DNA of 64,000 nucleotides from Elymus sibiricus. Its lineage: Eukaryota; Streptophyta; Magnoliopsida; Poales; Poaceae. This document shows positions 11,785 through 22,842 of this stretch, in pieces. A program made the position numbers and the translations under genes. The DNA lies in the NCBI GenBank assembly GCA_039707655.1, contig CM077668.1, positions 64,125,086 through 64,189,085 of the forward strand, read 5' to 3'. Position 1 is the first letter of the stretch. Every line of letters begins with the position of its first letter. The notes under the pieces are model-generated. The model saw only the letters and a program-made list of their open reading frames with translations, was not told the origin of the DNA and did not search any database.

Positions 11785-12998
11785 TGATAACCCACGAGTA
11801 TAGGGGATCAGTTGTAGCCTTTCTCGATAAATAAGAGTGTCGAACCCAACGAGGAGCTAAGGTAGAATTAATATTCCCTTCAAGTTCTATCGACCACCGA
11901 TACAAGTCTACGGACACTAAATGTTTGCTTTACCTAGAACAAGTATGAAACTAGAAGTACTTTGTAGGTGTAATGCTAGAACTACTTCGCAAGAATAAAA
12001 CTAGGAGTACTTTGCAAGATAATGAAAGTTAGTTGTTTAGTAGAAAGCTTTTGTAACACAAGAGAAGGATTTGTCCCTAGGCAATCGATAACTAGACCGG
12101 TAATCATTATTGCAATTTTATATGAGGGAGAGGCATGAGCTAACAGACTTTCCGTACTTGGATCATATGCACTTATGATTGGAACTCTAGCAAGCATCCG
12201 CAACTACCAAAGATCATTAAGGTAAAACCCAACCATAGCATTAAGTAACAAGTCCTCTTTACTCCCATACGCAACAACCCCCTTACTCGGGTGTAAGCTT
12301 CTGTCACTCTAGCCGACCACTATAAGAGAATTATGAACGTATTGCAAACCCTACAGCGGGAATCCCTCACGCTTGCGTGACATGGAGGGCACCATAGGAC
12401 AACACCAAAATAAAACATACAACTCAAACCAATCACGATCATCAATCAACCCATAGGACAAAAAGAATCTACTCAAACATCATAGGATTGCCACACATCA
12501 TTGGATAATAATATATAGCATTAAGCACCGTGTTTAAGTAGAGATTACAGCGGGGAGAAGAGGTGTTACACCACCGCATAGAGGGGGGTAGAGTTGGTGT
12601 TGACGGCGGCGAAGTTGTTGGTGTAGATTGCCGTCACGATGGTTGCCCCGGCGGCTTCCGGCGCCATCGGGAGAGAGGGGGAGAGAGCCCCCCTCCTTCT
12701 TCTTCTTCCTTGGCCTCCCCCCTAGATGGGAGGAGAGTTTCCCCTCTGGTCCATGGCTGCCATGGCTCCCGGAGGGGAGGAGCCCCTCCGAGATTGGATC
12801 TCTCTTTCTGTTCTCTTCTGTTTCGCGTTTCTGTTTTCTGGCCGAAAACCGTTTCTTAAATTCCCGGAGATCGGTAACTCCGATTGGGCTGATATTTTGA
12901 GAGGATTTTTATCCAAATATTAGCTTCATTGTGGCTGAAGGACACCCTCAACCGACCTACAGGGGAGCCACAAGCCCCCTAGGCGTGCCCGGGGGGGC
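11785..12998 (-). mobile_element. Solo Athila-type LTR, minus strand, first part
   Basis: Read on the minus strand this is the 3' part of an LTR like that at 9,860-11,389: it begins (plus strand) TGATAACCCACGAGTATAGG and matches the reverse complement of that LTR down to the GCCCCCTAGGCG block. At 12,999 it is broken by a complete Athila element. The rest is at 25,060-25,309. Flanking CCCTC (11,780-11,784) and CCCGC (25,310-25,314) are a 5-bp target duplication with one mismatch, so this is a solo LTR of about 1.46 kb. Confidence 0.8.
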
Positions 12999-14678
12999 TG
13001 ATACGTCTCCAACGTATCTATAATTTATGATGTATTCATGCCATGTTTATTATAGTTTTGTATGATTTTGGTGCACTTTTATATGGTTTTTATATGATTT
13101 TCATGGACTACCATATTGACCTAGTGCCCAATGCCAGTTGCTGTTATCTGCTTGTTTTTGGTTTTCCAGAAAATCCATATCAAATGAAGTCCAAATGCAG
13201 CAAAACTTTTTGACTATTTTTTCTGGAAAATAAGAGACACTAGAAGCTTCGGGAGGTGGCCAGAAGACCCACAGGGGCCCCACGAGCCACCAGGGTGCGC
13301 CACCCCCCCAGGCGCGCCCTGGTGCCTCGTGGGCCCCCTGTGGCCCTTCTTCGCGTGATTCCAACGCCAAAAAATCATATATATTCAGAAACCCCCGAAA
13401 GTTAACCTAGATGAGTTTTTACGCTGTCGCAAGCCTCTGTACCTCCATGATCTCATCTACAGCCCTTTTTCGGCACTCCGCCGGAGGGTGAAAGCATCAC
13501 CGGAGGCCATCTTCATCACCCCGGCGGTCTCCATGACGAGGAGGGAGTAGTTCACCCTCGGGGCTGAGGGTTTGTACCAGTAGCTATGTGTTTTATCTCT
13601 CTCTCTCTCTCGTGTTCTTGATTTGGCACGATCTTGATGTATCGCGAGCTTTGTTAATATAGTTGGATCATATGGTGTTTCTTCCCTCTCTATCCTTGTT
13701 GTGATGAATCGAATCTTTTCCCTTTGAGGGTTCGTTATTGTCGGATTGAATATTCAGATTTGAGAACACTTTATGTATGTCTTGCATATGAATACCCGTG
13801 GTGACAACGGGGTATTATATTGATTCACTTGATATATGTTTTGGCACTCAACTCGCGGATTCCCGCGGTGACATTGGGGTAATCTATGCATAGGGGTTGA
13901 TGTACGTTTTCATTATCTTTTCTCCAATAGAAACTTTGGGGTGCTCCTTGGAGTTCTTTGTGTGGATTGAGTATTATGATTATGAAGTTGTTTGATGCAT
14001 GTCGTATAATCAACTCACGGATACTTGTGGTGACATTAGAGTATCTAGGTGACATTAGAGTTGGTTGATGTGTATCATATGGTGTTATTCTAGTATGAAC
14101 TCTAGGGCTGTTTGTGACACTTATAGGAATAGCTCAATAGATTGACCGGAAAGGATAACTTTGAGGTGGTTTCGTACCCTACAAAAAATTTCTATCTTAT
14201 GTTCTCCGCTAATAGGAACTTGGGTGTGATTCTTTATTGCACGTTGAGGGATGGTTATATGATCCAATTATATTAGCATTGTTGAGAGATTGCACTAGTG
14301 AAAGTATGAACCCTAGGCCTTGTTTTCAAGCATTCCAATACCGTTTGTGCTCACTTTTGTTACTTGCTACCTTGCTGTTTTTATATTTTCAGATTATAAA
14401 AACCTATATCTACTATCCATACTACACTTTTATCATCATCTCTTCGCCGAACTAGTGCACCTATACAATTTACCATTGTATTGGGTGTGTTGGGTACACA
14501 AGAGATATCTTGTATTTGGTTGCAGGGTTGTTTGAGAGATATCATCTTCAACCTATGCCTCCCACGGATTGATAAACCTTAGGTCATCCACTTGAGGGAA
14601 AATTGCCGCTATCCTACAAAACTCTGCGCTTGGAGGCCCAACATGAGTCTACAAGAATAAGTTGTGTAGTAGACATCA
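12999..14678 (+). mobile_element. 5' LTR of Athila element 1, 1,680 bp
   Basis: Starts TGATACGTCTCCAACGTATC and ends GTAGTAGACATCA at 14,678, ten bases before the primer-binding site. It contains ACTAGTGAAAGTATGAACCC and a CT microsatellite near 13,598. CATATATATTCA near 13,373 is a candidate TATA region. By eye it differs from the 3' LTR at about 4 per cent of the first ~550 positions, so this insertion is older than the copia on the right. Confidence 0.85.
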
Positions 14679-14688
14679 AGCTCTTTTC

Positions 14689-14706
14689 TGGCGCCGTTGC
14701 CGGGGA
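14689..14706 (+). promoter_or_regulatory. Primer-binding site, tRNA-Asp type
   Basis: TGGCGCCGTTGCCGGGGA begins ten bases after the LTR end. Athila-lineage elements are known to prime from tRNA-Asp, and this matches that class. Confidence 0.8.
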
Positions 14707-14804
14707 GGTGAGTGCTTGAAGGTATATCTTTAGATCTTGCAATCGAATCTTTTAGTTTCTTGTTTTATCACTAGTTTGGTTTATAAAAGAAAACTACAAA
14801 AAAA

Positions 14805-15785
14805 ATGGAATTGAGGTTGCCTCATATGCTTCATCTTTATAATGTCTTTCTTGAAAATGATGGATCGGAAAATTGTGCTCAATTGTTAGAGGAAGAATTT
14901 AATAAATTGTTTAATGTGAGTTCCTTGAATGTTGAGCATGATTGTAATATTGTTAGTATGAATTCTATGAATATACATGATGCTAATGATATGCAAAGCC
15001 ATAAGCTTGGGGATGCTATGTTTAATGAAGATGATATTTTTAGTCCCCAAAGTTTTGATGAGAAAATTTATTATGATGATAGCATGCCTCCTATTTATGA
15101 TGATTATATTGATGAAAGTGGGTTTGGAAGAGTGTCAACTCTAGCGACTAATGATCCCACTATTTTGGAGGGTGTTGAATCTTATTGCAATATTGAAAAA
15201 AGTGGATTTGGAGAGGTCACAACTTTATTTAATGATGATTCCACTATTTTGGAAGAGGTTTCAATTGATTATGACAACAAAGTTGCTATATATGATGATT
15301 ATTGTGATGACATGTATGCTATAAAGAATAATGATAACTATGAAACTTTTCATAATGATTTTAATTTTCAATTGGATTATGCCAATGAAGTATCTCATGA
15401 TAGTTATTTTGTTGAGTTTGCTCCCACTATTATGAATGAGAAGAAAATTGCTTATGTGGAGAGTAATAAAAATTTTATGCTTGTGGATCATGAAAATAAT
15501 GCTTTATGTGATAGCTATATTGTTGATTTTTTTCATGATGCTACTGAAAATTATTATGAGAGAGGATCATATGCTTGTATGTGTTGCAATAATATCAAGT
15601 TTTCTCTCTATGTGTTGAAAGTTTTGAAGTTATGCTTGTTTTGCCTTCCTATGCTAGTTGATTCTTGCTCCCATAAACTATTTGCTCACAAAATCCCTAT
15701 GCATAGGAAGTGGGTTTGGCTTAAATGTGCTTGTCATATGATTCATGATGGTCCCATTGTGTATCACTTCTTTACTTTTATGTGA
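14805..15785 (+). CDS. Athila accessory protein, 326 aa, unknown function
   Basis: An uninterrupted ATG-to-TGA frame placed 99 bp after the primer site, where gag would usually start. The protein is acidic and rich in D, N, Y and E for its first ~240 residues. It holds an internal direct repeat: DESGFGRVSTL (about 104-114) and EKSGFGEVTTLF (about 130-141), each followed by a D-T/S-TILE segment. The last ~90 residues are more hydrophobic and cysteine-rich (CMCCNN, LCLFCLPML) and end in KIPMHRKWVWLKCACHM. Copies at 6,241-6,759 and 28,781-29,605 share the NYYERG motif; the C-terminal PMHRK block is shared with the former. No gag zinc knuckle or enzyme motif is visible. Whether it is translated is unknown. 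Confidence 0.6.
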   Translation: MELRLPHMLHLYNVFLENDGSENCAQLLEEEFNKLFNVSSLNVEHDCNIVSMNSMNIHDANDMQSHKLGDAMFNEDDIFSPQSFDEKIYYDDSMPPIYDDYIDESGFGRVSTLATNDPTILEGVESYCNIEKSGFGEVTTLFNDDSTILEEVSIDYDNKVAIYDDYCDDMYAIKNNDNYETFHNDFNFQLDYANEVSHDSYFVEFAPTIMNEKKIAYVESNKNFMLVDHENNALCDSYIVDFFHDATENYYERGSYACMCCNNIKFSLYVLKVLKLCLFCLPMLVDSCSHKLFAHKIPMHRKWVWLKCACHMIHDGPIVYHFFTFM

Positions 15786-15837
15786 GCATCATTGAAATCA
15801 GCATGCCTAGCTAAAAAGGCATTAAAGAAAAGCGCTT

Positions 15838-15855
15838 GTTGGGAGACAACCCAAC
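15838..15855 (+). other. Short hairpin after the Athila ORF (copy 1)
   Basis: GTTGGG-AGACAA-CCCAAC, a 6-bp stem with a 6-nt loop, ~50 bp after the ORF stop. Compared with copy 2 (6,879-6,894) the loop is identical and a T-A pair is replaced by C-G. Confidence 0.55.
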
Positions 15856-16433
15856 ATTTACCCCTACTTTTTTTGTGTATCCACATGATTAATCTACTGT
15901 AGTAATCATGTTTTATATGTTTTGTTTCAATAATGTGCCAAATAAAGCCTTTGGGATAGTGTGGATGCTTGTTGATTTGATTCTGTGCAAGAACAGAAAC
16001 TTTTGCGTCCAGTGCTCGAATTTCTATTCTGTATTGGAGCGTGAGAAAATTCTGAAATTTTTACACAGTATTGGGTTACAAATTATTTACGTTTTCCTAA
16101 TTTTTCAGAATTTTTTAACTTATCAAAATATGGTTTTTAAATCGCTCACTACATGATTTTCTGTTTTTGACAGATTCTGTTTTCGGTGCATAGTTTGCTT
16201 GTTTTAGTGTTTCCATAGCTTATATTGAGTAATATAAATTGTGGAAATGATATAATACAGTAGGAATTATGTGAGAACAATTATGAATCTTGTCTTGACA
16301 GTACCTAAGTGGATGATTTATTTTTATCATACTAACCTATCTCACGAAGTTCCGTTAAGTTTTGTGTGATTGAAGCTTTCAAGTTTTGGGTGAGATATCG
16401 ATATGAGGAGAATAAGGAGCGGCAAGACCCTAA

Positions 16434-16517
16434 GCTTGGGGATGCCCAAGGCAACCCAAGGTAATATTCAAGGAACACCCAAGCAACTAAGCTTGGGGAT
16501 GCCCCGGAAGGCATCCC
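16434..16517 (+). other. Paired GGGGATGCC hairpins (Athila 1, first unit)
   Basis: CTTGGGGATGCC-CAA-GGCAACCCAAG is followed ~35 bp later by GGGGATGCC-CCGGAA-GGCATCCCC, a perfect 9-bp stem. The preceding sequence TATCGATATGAGGAGAATAA is shared with the other modules. Confidence 0.6.
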
Positions 16518-17168
16518 CTCTTTCGTCTTCAACACTATCGGTAACCTCACTTGGAGCTATATTTTGATTCGTCACATAATATGAGTTTTGCTTGGAGAGT
16601 CATTTTCTTATGTTGATATTTGCTTGCTGTTATAAATAATCATGTTTTGTATCTTTTAGTTCAATAAAATGACAATTATAGCCTTTACCATGCTCAGTTT
16701 GCAAGTTCATGTGTTGCTGTTTGAAAACAGAAAGTTTTCTGTTATGTCCAGAATATTCCTGAATAGTCAGAACATGATAAAAATCTTAAATTTTTACACA
16801 GTAAGAATGCATGAGTTCTCTGTCACGTGGTAATTTTTCAGAATTTTTGGAGTTAGGGAAGTATGGATTCTTATTCAGCCTTTACAGACTGTTCTGTTTT
16901 GACAGATTGCTGTTATAGTTGCATTGTCTGCATATGTTTGCTAGTTTAATGTTTCTATTTGTGGATAGGAGTATTAAATATGCAGAGGAATTTAGTATGA
17001 AATGTTTAATTATAATTTTAGTGATTTTTTACAGTAGAGAATGTCAAGGTTTTGAGTTGATTTATACTAACTTATCTCACGAGTTCTTGTTGAGTTTTGT
17101 GTGGATGAAGTTTTTAAGATTTATAGAAACTGTGATATGAGAGGAATTAAGGAGACACAAAATCTCAA

Positions 17169-17252
17169 GCTTGGGGATACCCAAGGCATCCCAATATAAT
17201 ATTTCAAGAAGTCTCAAGCATCTAAGCTTGGGGATGCCCCGGTAGGCATCCC
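17169..17252 (+). other. Paired GGGGATGCC hairpins (Athila 1, second unit)
   Basis: CTTGGGGATACCCAAGGCATCCCAA followed by GGGATGCC-CCGGTA-GGCATCCC. The second stem is perfect in all three modules of the window, while the loop changed at one base here (CCGGAA to CCGGTA). Confidence 0.6.
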
Positions 17253-17380
17253 ACCTTTCTTCATCAACAATTATCGGTCAGTTTTGGTTGAGCCTAAGTT
17301 TTTGCTTCTTCACATGATATGTGCTATTCTTGGAATGTCATTTCATTTTGTTTTTCTTGCTATTTGAATAAAATTATCAA

Positions 17381-18851
17381 GATCTAAAATTTTAAATGAG
17401 AGAGAGTCCTCACATAGCTACTTATTTGCTTAACTACTCATTTGATCTTCACTTATATCTCTTTTGGAGTAGTTTGTCATTTACTCTTGTGCTTCACTTA
17501 TATCCTATGAGTAAATTGTTGAAATAAATTGAATATCATAACGTTGAAATTTATATGCTTCATATGCTTGTCCCATGGGGAGTAGTGATTTCACATACAA
17601 GAAGTATAAGTGGTAAAATTTATTGAAAATTAACAAACATAGCATTGGTCACTTGAACAATTCATGAAAGAATTTTGAAGGAAGAGAAATTACACATATA
17701 AATATACTATCTTGGACATCTTCTATGATTGTGAGCCCCCATTAATTATTTTCAAGCTTGATCAAGTAGTTGACGTTGGACAAGGAAGACAACGTAATGA
17801 GTTATGTTTGTTTATATTCACATAGAAGTTATATTGTCATGGATCCTCTAACATGTGGTGCTTGCTTAGGATCTTTTGCTAGCCAAAAATTCATACTAAG
17901 TAGAGATACTACTTGTGCATCCAAAAACCCTTAAACCCAGTTTCTTGCCATGAGAGTCCACTATATCTACCTATGGATTGAATAAGATCCTTCAAGTAAG
18001 TTGTCATCGGTGCAAAAAGTAATAAAAATTGCTCCTAAAATATGTATGATCTTTTATTGCAAGGGAAAATAAGCGTTGTACGAACTTGTGATGGTAAAGA
18101 AATAAAAGCGACGTACTGCATAATAAAGGTTGCTATCACAAGGGGCAATATAACGTGACGTTCCTTTGCATTAAGGGCTTGTGCATCCAACAACAAAAAG
18201 CGCATGAAAACCTCTGCTTTCCTTTGCGAAGGGCCTATCTTTTACTTTTATGCATTTACTTTTATGCAAGAGTCATTAATGTTCATCCCTATTCCGCTCT
18301 ATTTATTCTTTAGTTGGCAAGCATTATGTGGTAGGGAAAGATCCAGGCACATATATCCAGTTGAATATAGATGATCATGAGTTATTATTGTTGACATTAT
18401 CCCTGAGATAAATAAGTTGGGAGGCGAAACATTAAGCCCCTATCTTCCTATGTGTTTGACTGAAACAGTTTGTTCTAAAAATATGCTTTGAGTGTCAGCA
18501 ATCATGGAAGACTAAATGATGGTTGAGTATGTGGAATTTGCTAGATCAAAGCTCTTACATAGACCCTTCCTGAAAATAAGATGAATTGAAATTCTTTGAT
18601 GACTGAGAACATAGTTTGTTAGTTTTCAAGAAAGTTTATGGCCTATACTTTAAACATGTGAATAGCTTGCTACTTGATCATGAGAAGTTTTATGAGATGA
18701 GCTACTGATTATGATATATATTGATGCTAGAAAAAGTGATTGAAATTATCATTGATCAAACTTATGCACTATGCTAGCATTCACACTTCATAAATTATTT
18801 CTTTTATCATTTACCTACTCGAGGACAAGCAGGAATTAAGCTTGGGGATGC
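17381..18851 (+). other. Athila 1 non-coding tail
   Basis: About 1.5 kb without a convincing frame. It ends in a purine-rich stretch before the 3' LTR (GGAATTAAGCTTGGGGATGC), which serves as the likely polypurine tract. Nothing else is recognised. Confidence 0.6.
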
Positions 18852-19975
18852 TGATACGTCTCCAATGTATCTATAATTTATGAAGTATTCATGCCATGTT
18901 TATTATAGTTTTGTATGATTTTGGTGCACTTTTATATGGTTTTTATATGATTTTCATGGACTAACATATTGACCTAGTGCCCAGTGCCAGTTGCTGTTTT
19001 CTGCTTGTTTTTGGTTTTCCAGAAAATCCATATCAAATGAAGTCCAAATGCAGCGAAACTTTTTGACGATTTTTTCTGGAACATAAGAGACACTAGAAGC
19101 TTCAGGAGGTGGCCAGAAGACCCACAGGGGCTCCACGAGCCACCAGGGCGTGCCACCCCCCCAGGCGTGCCCTGGTGCCTTGTGGGCCCCCTGTGGCCCT
19201 TCTTCGCGTGATTCCAACGCCAAAAAATCATATATATTCAGAAACCCCCGAAAGTTAACCTAGATGAGTTTTTACGCCGCCGCAAGCCTCTGTACCTCCA
19301 TCATCTCATCTACAGCCCTTTTCTGGCACTCCGCCGGAGGGGGAAAGCATCACCAGAGGCCATCTTCATCATCCCGGTGGTCTCCATGACGAGGAGGGAG
19401 TAGTTCACCCTCGGGGCTGAGGGTTTGTACCAGTAGCTATGTGTTTTATCTCTCTCTCTCTCGTGTTCTTGATTTGGAACGATCTTGATGTATCGCGAGC
19501 TTTGTTAATATAGTTGGATCATATGGTGTTTCTTCCCTCTCTATCCTTGTTGTGATGAATCGAATCTTTTCCCTTTGAGGTTTCGTTATTGTCGGATTGA
19601 ATATTTAGATTTGAGAACACTTTTTTATGTCTTGCATATGAATACCCATGGTGACAATGGGGTATTATATTGATTCACTTGATATATGTTTTGGCACTCA
19701 ACTCACGGATTCCCGCGGTGACATTGGGGTAATCTATGCATAGGGGTTGATGCACGTTTTCAGTATCTTTTCTCCGATAGAAACTTTGGGGTGCTTCTTG
19801 GAGTTCTTTGTGTGGATTGAGTATTATGATTATGAAGTTGTTTGATGCATGTCGTATAATCAACTCACGGATACTTGTGGTGACATTGGAGTATCTAGGT
19901 GACATTAGAGTTGGTTGATGTGTATCATATGGTGTTATTCTAGTACGAACTCTAGGGTTGTTTGCGACACTTATA
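18852..19975 (+). mobile_element. 3' LTR of Athila element 1, first part
   Basis: Starts TGATACGTCTCCAATGTATC and follows the 5' LTR to GCGACACTTATA at 19,975, where a gypsy solo LTR interrupts it. The last five bases, TTATA (19,971-19,975), are the target duplication. Confidence 0.85.
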
Positions 19976-20762
19976 TGTGGCGCCCCGCCTGAATACCACT
20001 ATAGCCAGACGGTCGCCGCACATACCAGCCCAGGAAAATCACTCTGGCATGCGCTTTTACAACAAGTATCATGAACACAAGCTTTTCTATTAATGAATAT
20101 ATTAGTTTTACATGATATATTACAAGGGTGCTGGCAGCGGAAAAGCTCTATCTAAGGCAGCATGGTCCTGGTGTGGCTCCAATCCACAGGGATCTGACTG
20201 GGTTACTCTTCTAGCCCGCTAACACTCCGGCTCCTCGCTAGCGAACGTCGGATCCTTAGGTGAACCTGGCCACATTGAAGGCCGCTGAGTACTTTTGAAT
20301 GTACTCGCAAGCAAACCAAAGCAACATATACACCAAGCAATGCAATCCATGGCATTCAAGCATGCATTTGTTATCTTAACAGCATTAACTATCATGTCAT
20401 GGCAAAATTATCTAGCAAGATTAGTCATCTAGCAGCATTAATTATGAGGTTATAGCAGGATTATCTAGCATGATAATTACTGAAGTAAATGCAGTAAAGT
20501 ATATCAGGTAAATAATTCGAACTTCGAATATGCTCACGATCCAAATCTGATCCAAGCTTTATGGTCACCCGACCACTCATCTCATAGCCATCTCATGGCT
20601 AGCATTCCAACCTTTGACATCATCTGATGTCCATGCATCCTTACTGCATGTCTGACCAACCTTTACCATTCTCTGGTTTAGTCTTAGCAATAACATTATA
20701 TAGTTTGTTCCTCCAGACTCGACACAGACCAAATAGGGGCCTATACGAACTGTCCATGACCG

Positions 20763-20820
20763 AGGACACGGCTATTCGAATAGATTTACACTCTGCAGAG
20801 GTTGTGCACTTTACCCACAC
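20763..20820 (-). promoter_or_regulatory. Block conserved between two diverged gypsy LTRs
   Basis: Read on the minus strand it contains TGTGGGTAAAG, CCTCTGCAGAGT and GAATAGCCGTGTCC, at the same spacing as 4,960-5,015 in the other LTR. I estimate about 85 per cent identity over ~55 bp, whereas most of the two LTRs cannot be aligned by eye. Confidence 0.5.
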
Positions 20821-21504
20821 CATGGAGCGCCTGGCCTCGTACTTTAGTACATGTTCTGATTCGGGTGGACCAGTGCTGCTCCAACAAAACCTTGTCTATT
20901 GCCTGGCACTCTTACGGTCCCTCCGACAATCATACCCTCCTAGGGTCATGTCCTGGGTGGCCCCTGTGTCACCCCGTGACACCTGCCTCCGTCGTGGCCA
21001 AACAAAACTGTCCCAAACGGGGACCTGAGCTCAAATAACTTAACTGGGCTCACAAGGTTATCGCCACCTACCGGGCCAGGGTAGCACGCACGCATAACCT
21101 TCCCTAGTTGGAGGTACCGACAAGAGGCAGGACAATAGACCAAGCTAGGGCCTCCCCATCCAGGCAAATGTGGTTGCACGGGTAAGCTCGGATAGGTGAC
21201 ACTATGACTCGATCCAGTCGACGGAGGAGGTTGTTATCATTAAGTCACATTCTTTAATATTGCAATAATAGTAACCATGCATGATGTAACAACTATGAAA
21301 GCATAACAATCTATCTCCATACAATATCACAGCGAGTCATTAATGAGACAATATTTAAATGGCAAATTATCACTTTACAAGGCTTAGCTGTAAGTGACAA
21401 CCATCTGAACCCTTGCATGAAACCGACAAATAAACCAGTAGCCACCAGAACGGTCTTTACAACTCAGATCTGGGACGTTACCGGAATAACTCAACCCCGG
21501 CTCA

Positions 21505-21735
21505 AGACGGCTGAAAAGCAGCTCAGAGCATGAGACGGTGTTGATAAAAAGAGTGTAGCGGTTCCCTAAGACGGCCGAAAAGCAGCTCAGAGCATAGGGT
21601 CACCGCTACAGAAAGAAATTCAACAGCTGTCCGAGACGGCCGAAAAGCAGCTCAGAACACGGGCCAGTTGTTGAAAAGAGAACAAAAAGTCGGCATCCAC
21701 CCCGGACGGCCGGAAGCGGCTCAGAACACAGGCGT
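21505..21735 (-). repeat. 64-70 bp degenerate tandem repeat in the solo LTR
   Basis: GACGGCCGAAAAGCAGCTCA or close variants start near 21,505, 21,569, 21,634 and 21,704. Spacing is 64, 65 and 70 bp. The array plays the same positional role as the 85-bp array in the other gypsy LTR. Confidence 0.8.
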
Positions 21736-22832
21736 GGTGCCATCATGAAAGAAAGGCAAACAAGGGTTCACTGGCGTCACATACAACTCACCACTATGCA
21801 CACAAGCATAAGCATATTAATTTAAACATGCAAGAATAACACAGAGCAATGCTTTAGGGCATATATCAGATGGTCGGCTTGCCTGGGGGTGAAGGAGTAC
21901 TCCGGGAGAAGTGCGATCACCTCGCGGAATATTCGCCGGAAAGGGTTCTCTCTCGGAGGGGCTGATATAGGGCAGGGGCAAAATGGTCATTTTCACAGTG
22001 TGGAAACATTATGAAAATGATGCCATCGGAACGGGCTCGACGAACTGAAGAAGTGAGCGTTGGTTTCACCTGATTCGGAGTTGTGAACAAGAAGTTATGA
22101 AGGTTCTTCTGCCAGGGATCAATTTGCAAAAGAAATATTCACAATCGGGTCCCTGACAGCACAGCTGGTCGCGCACTCAGCAGAAATACGTTTTTCTTCA
22201 GAGAAAACGTACTATAAGGGAAGCGCTTTCCAGAGAGGAAAACGTCTTCTCCGCTAATACGTTTCCTTAGTGGGAAAACGTACTCCGGTGCATGCGCGTC
22301 CACTTAAGTGGCGGGGCCCGCCGACGGAGTCGCTTACACCTGGGCCCCACGGCCGTCTCTCTCCTCCTCCCGCCCTGCTTCTTCTTCCTCGCGACCCGGG
22401 CAACAGAGGGCGGCTGGTCGTCGCCGTTGCCATAGCTCCGGTGGCCGAGGGCCCGCGGCGAGGGGCGGGATGGAAGCGGCGCTCCGGACCGCGCCGGTGG
22501 GTACCCGAGGCGGCAGCGGGGAGGCTCTGTAGAGGGCGGCCGAGAGGGAGGCGGACGGCGGCGATGGAGAGCTCGGGGCCGAGGCTGCGGCCTGACCCGG
22601 GAAGAAATGGAGGCGGGGAGGGCTTGAGGGTAGTGGCGGTGGTCGGCTGGTGGAGCTAGAGGAGCAGAGGTGGCCCTGGTGACCGGAATTTAAGTGGGGA
22701 TGGCCGGCGGCCATGGCGGCTGTGCGCGGCGGGGAGAGGTCCTCGAGCTAAATCGAGAGGCCGGGGAGGTAGCTGGGAGGGAGAGGAGACCATTGTGGGT
22801 GGTGAGGTGCTCGGGGAGGGGCTCGGGCTAGG

Positions 22833-22842
22833 CTATTTATAG
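22833..22842 (-). promoter_or_regulatory. Candidate TATA box of the gypsy solo LTR
   Basis: Reverse complement CTATAAATAG, followed (on the minus strand) by a GC-rich leader. This is a near-consensus plant TATA box. Confidence 0.55.

Larger units (their letters stand above)
15905..17380 (+). repeat. ~735-bp tandem duplication inside Athila 1
   Basis: Two diverged units begin with AATCATGTTTT (15,905 and about 16,646) and run through AAATTTTTACACAGTA, TAATTTTTCAGAATTTTT, GACAGATTGCTG-like text and a hairpin pair, ending near TATCGGT. Athila 2 has only one such unit (about 7,120-7,745). No open frame is conserved between units, so it is likely an RNA or spacer region. Confidence 0.7.
14679..18851 (+). 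mobile_element. Internal region of Athila element 1, non-autonomous
   Basis: 4,173 bp between the LTRs. It contains the primer site, one 326-aa frame, a short hairpin, a ~735-bp tandem duplication with hairpin pairs, and a tail ending CTCGAGGACAAGCAGGAATT, AAGCTTGGGGATGC. There is no gag, protease, RT, RNase H or integrase, so movement would have needed proteins from another element. The order matches the partial element at 6,240-9,859. Confidence 0.8.

Noticed and set aside
15261..15491. Antisense frame in the Athila ORF
   Set aside because: It is isoleucine-rich text produced by the A/T-biased sense codons.
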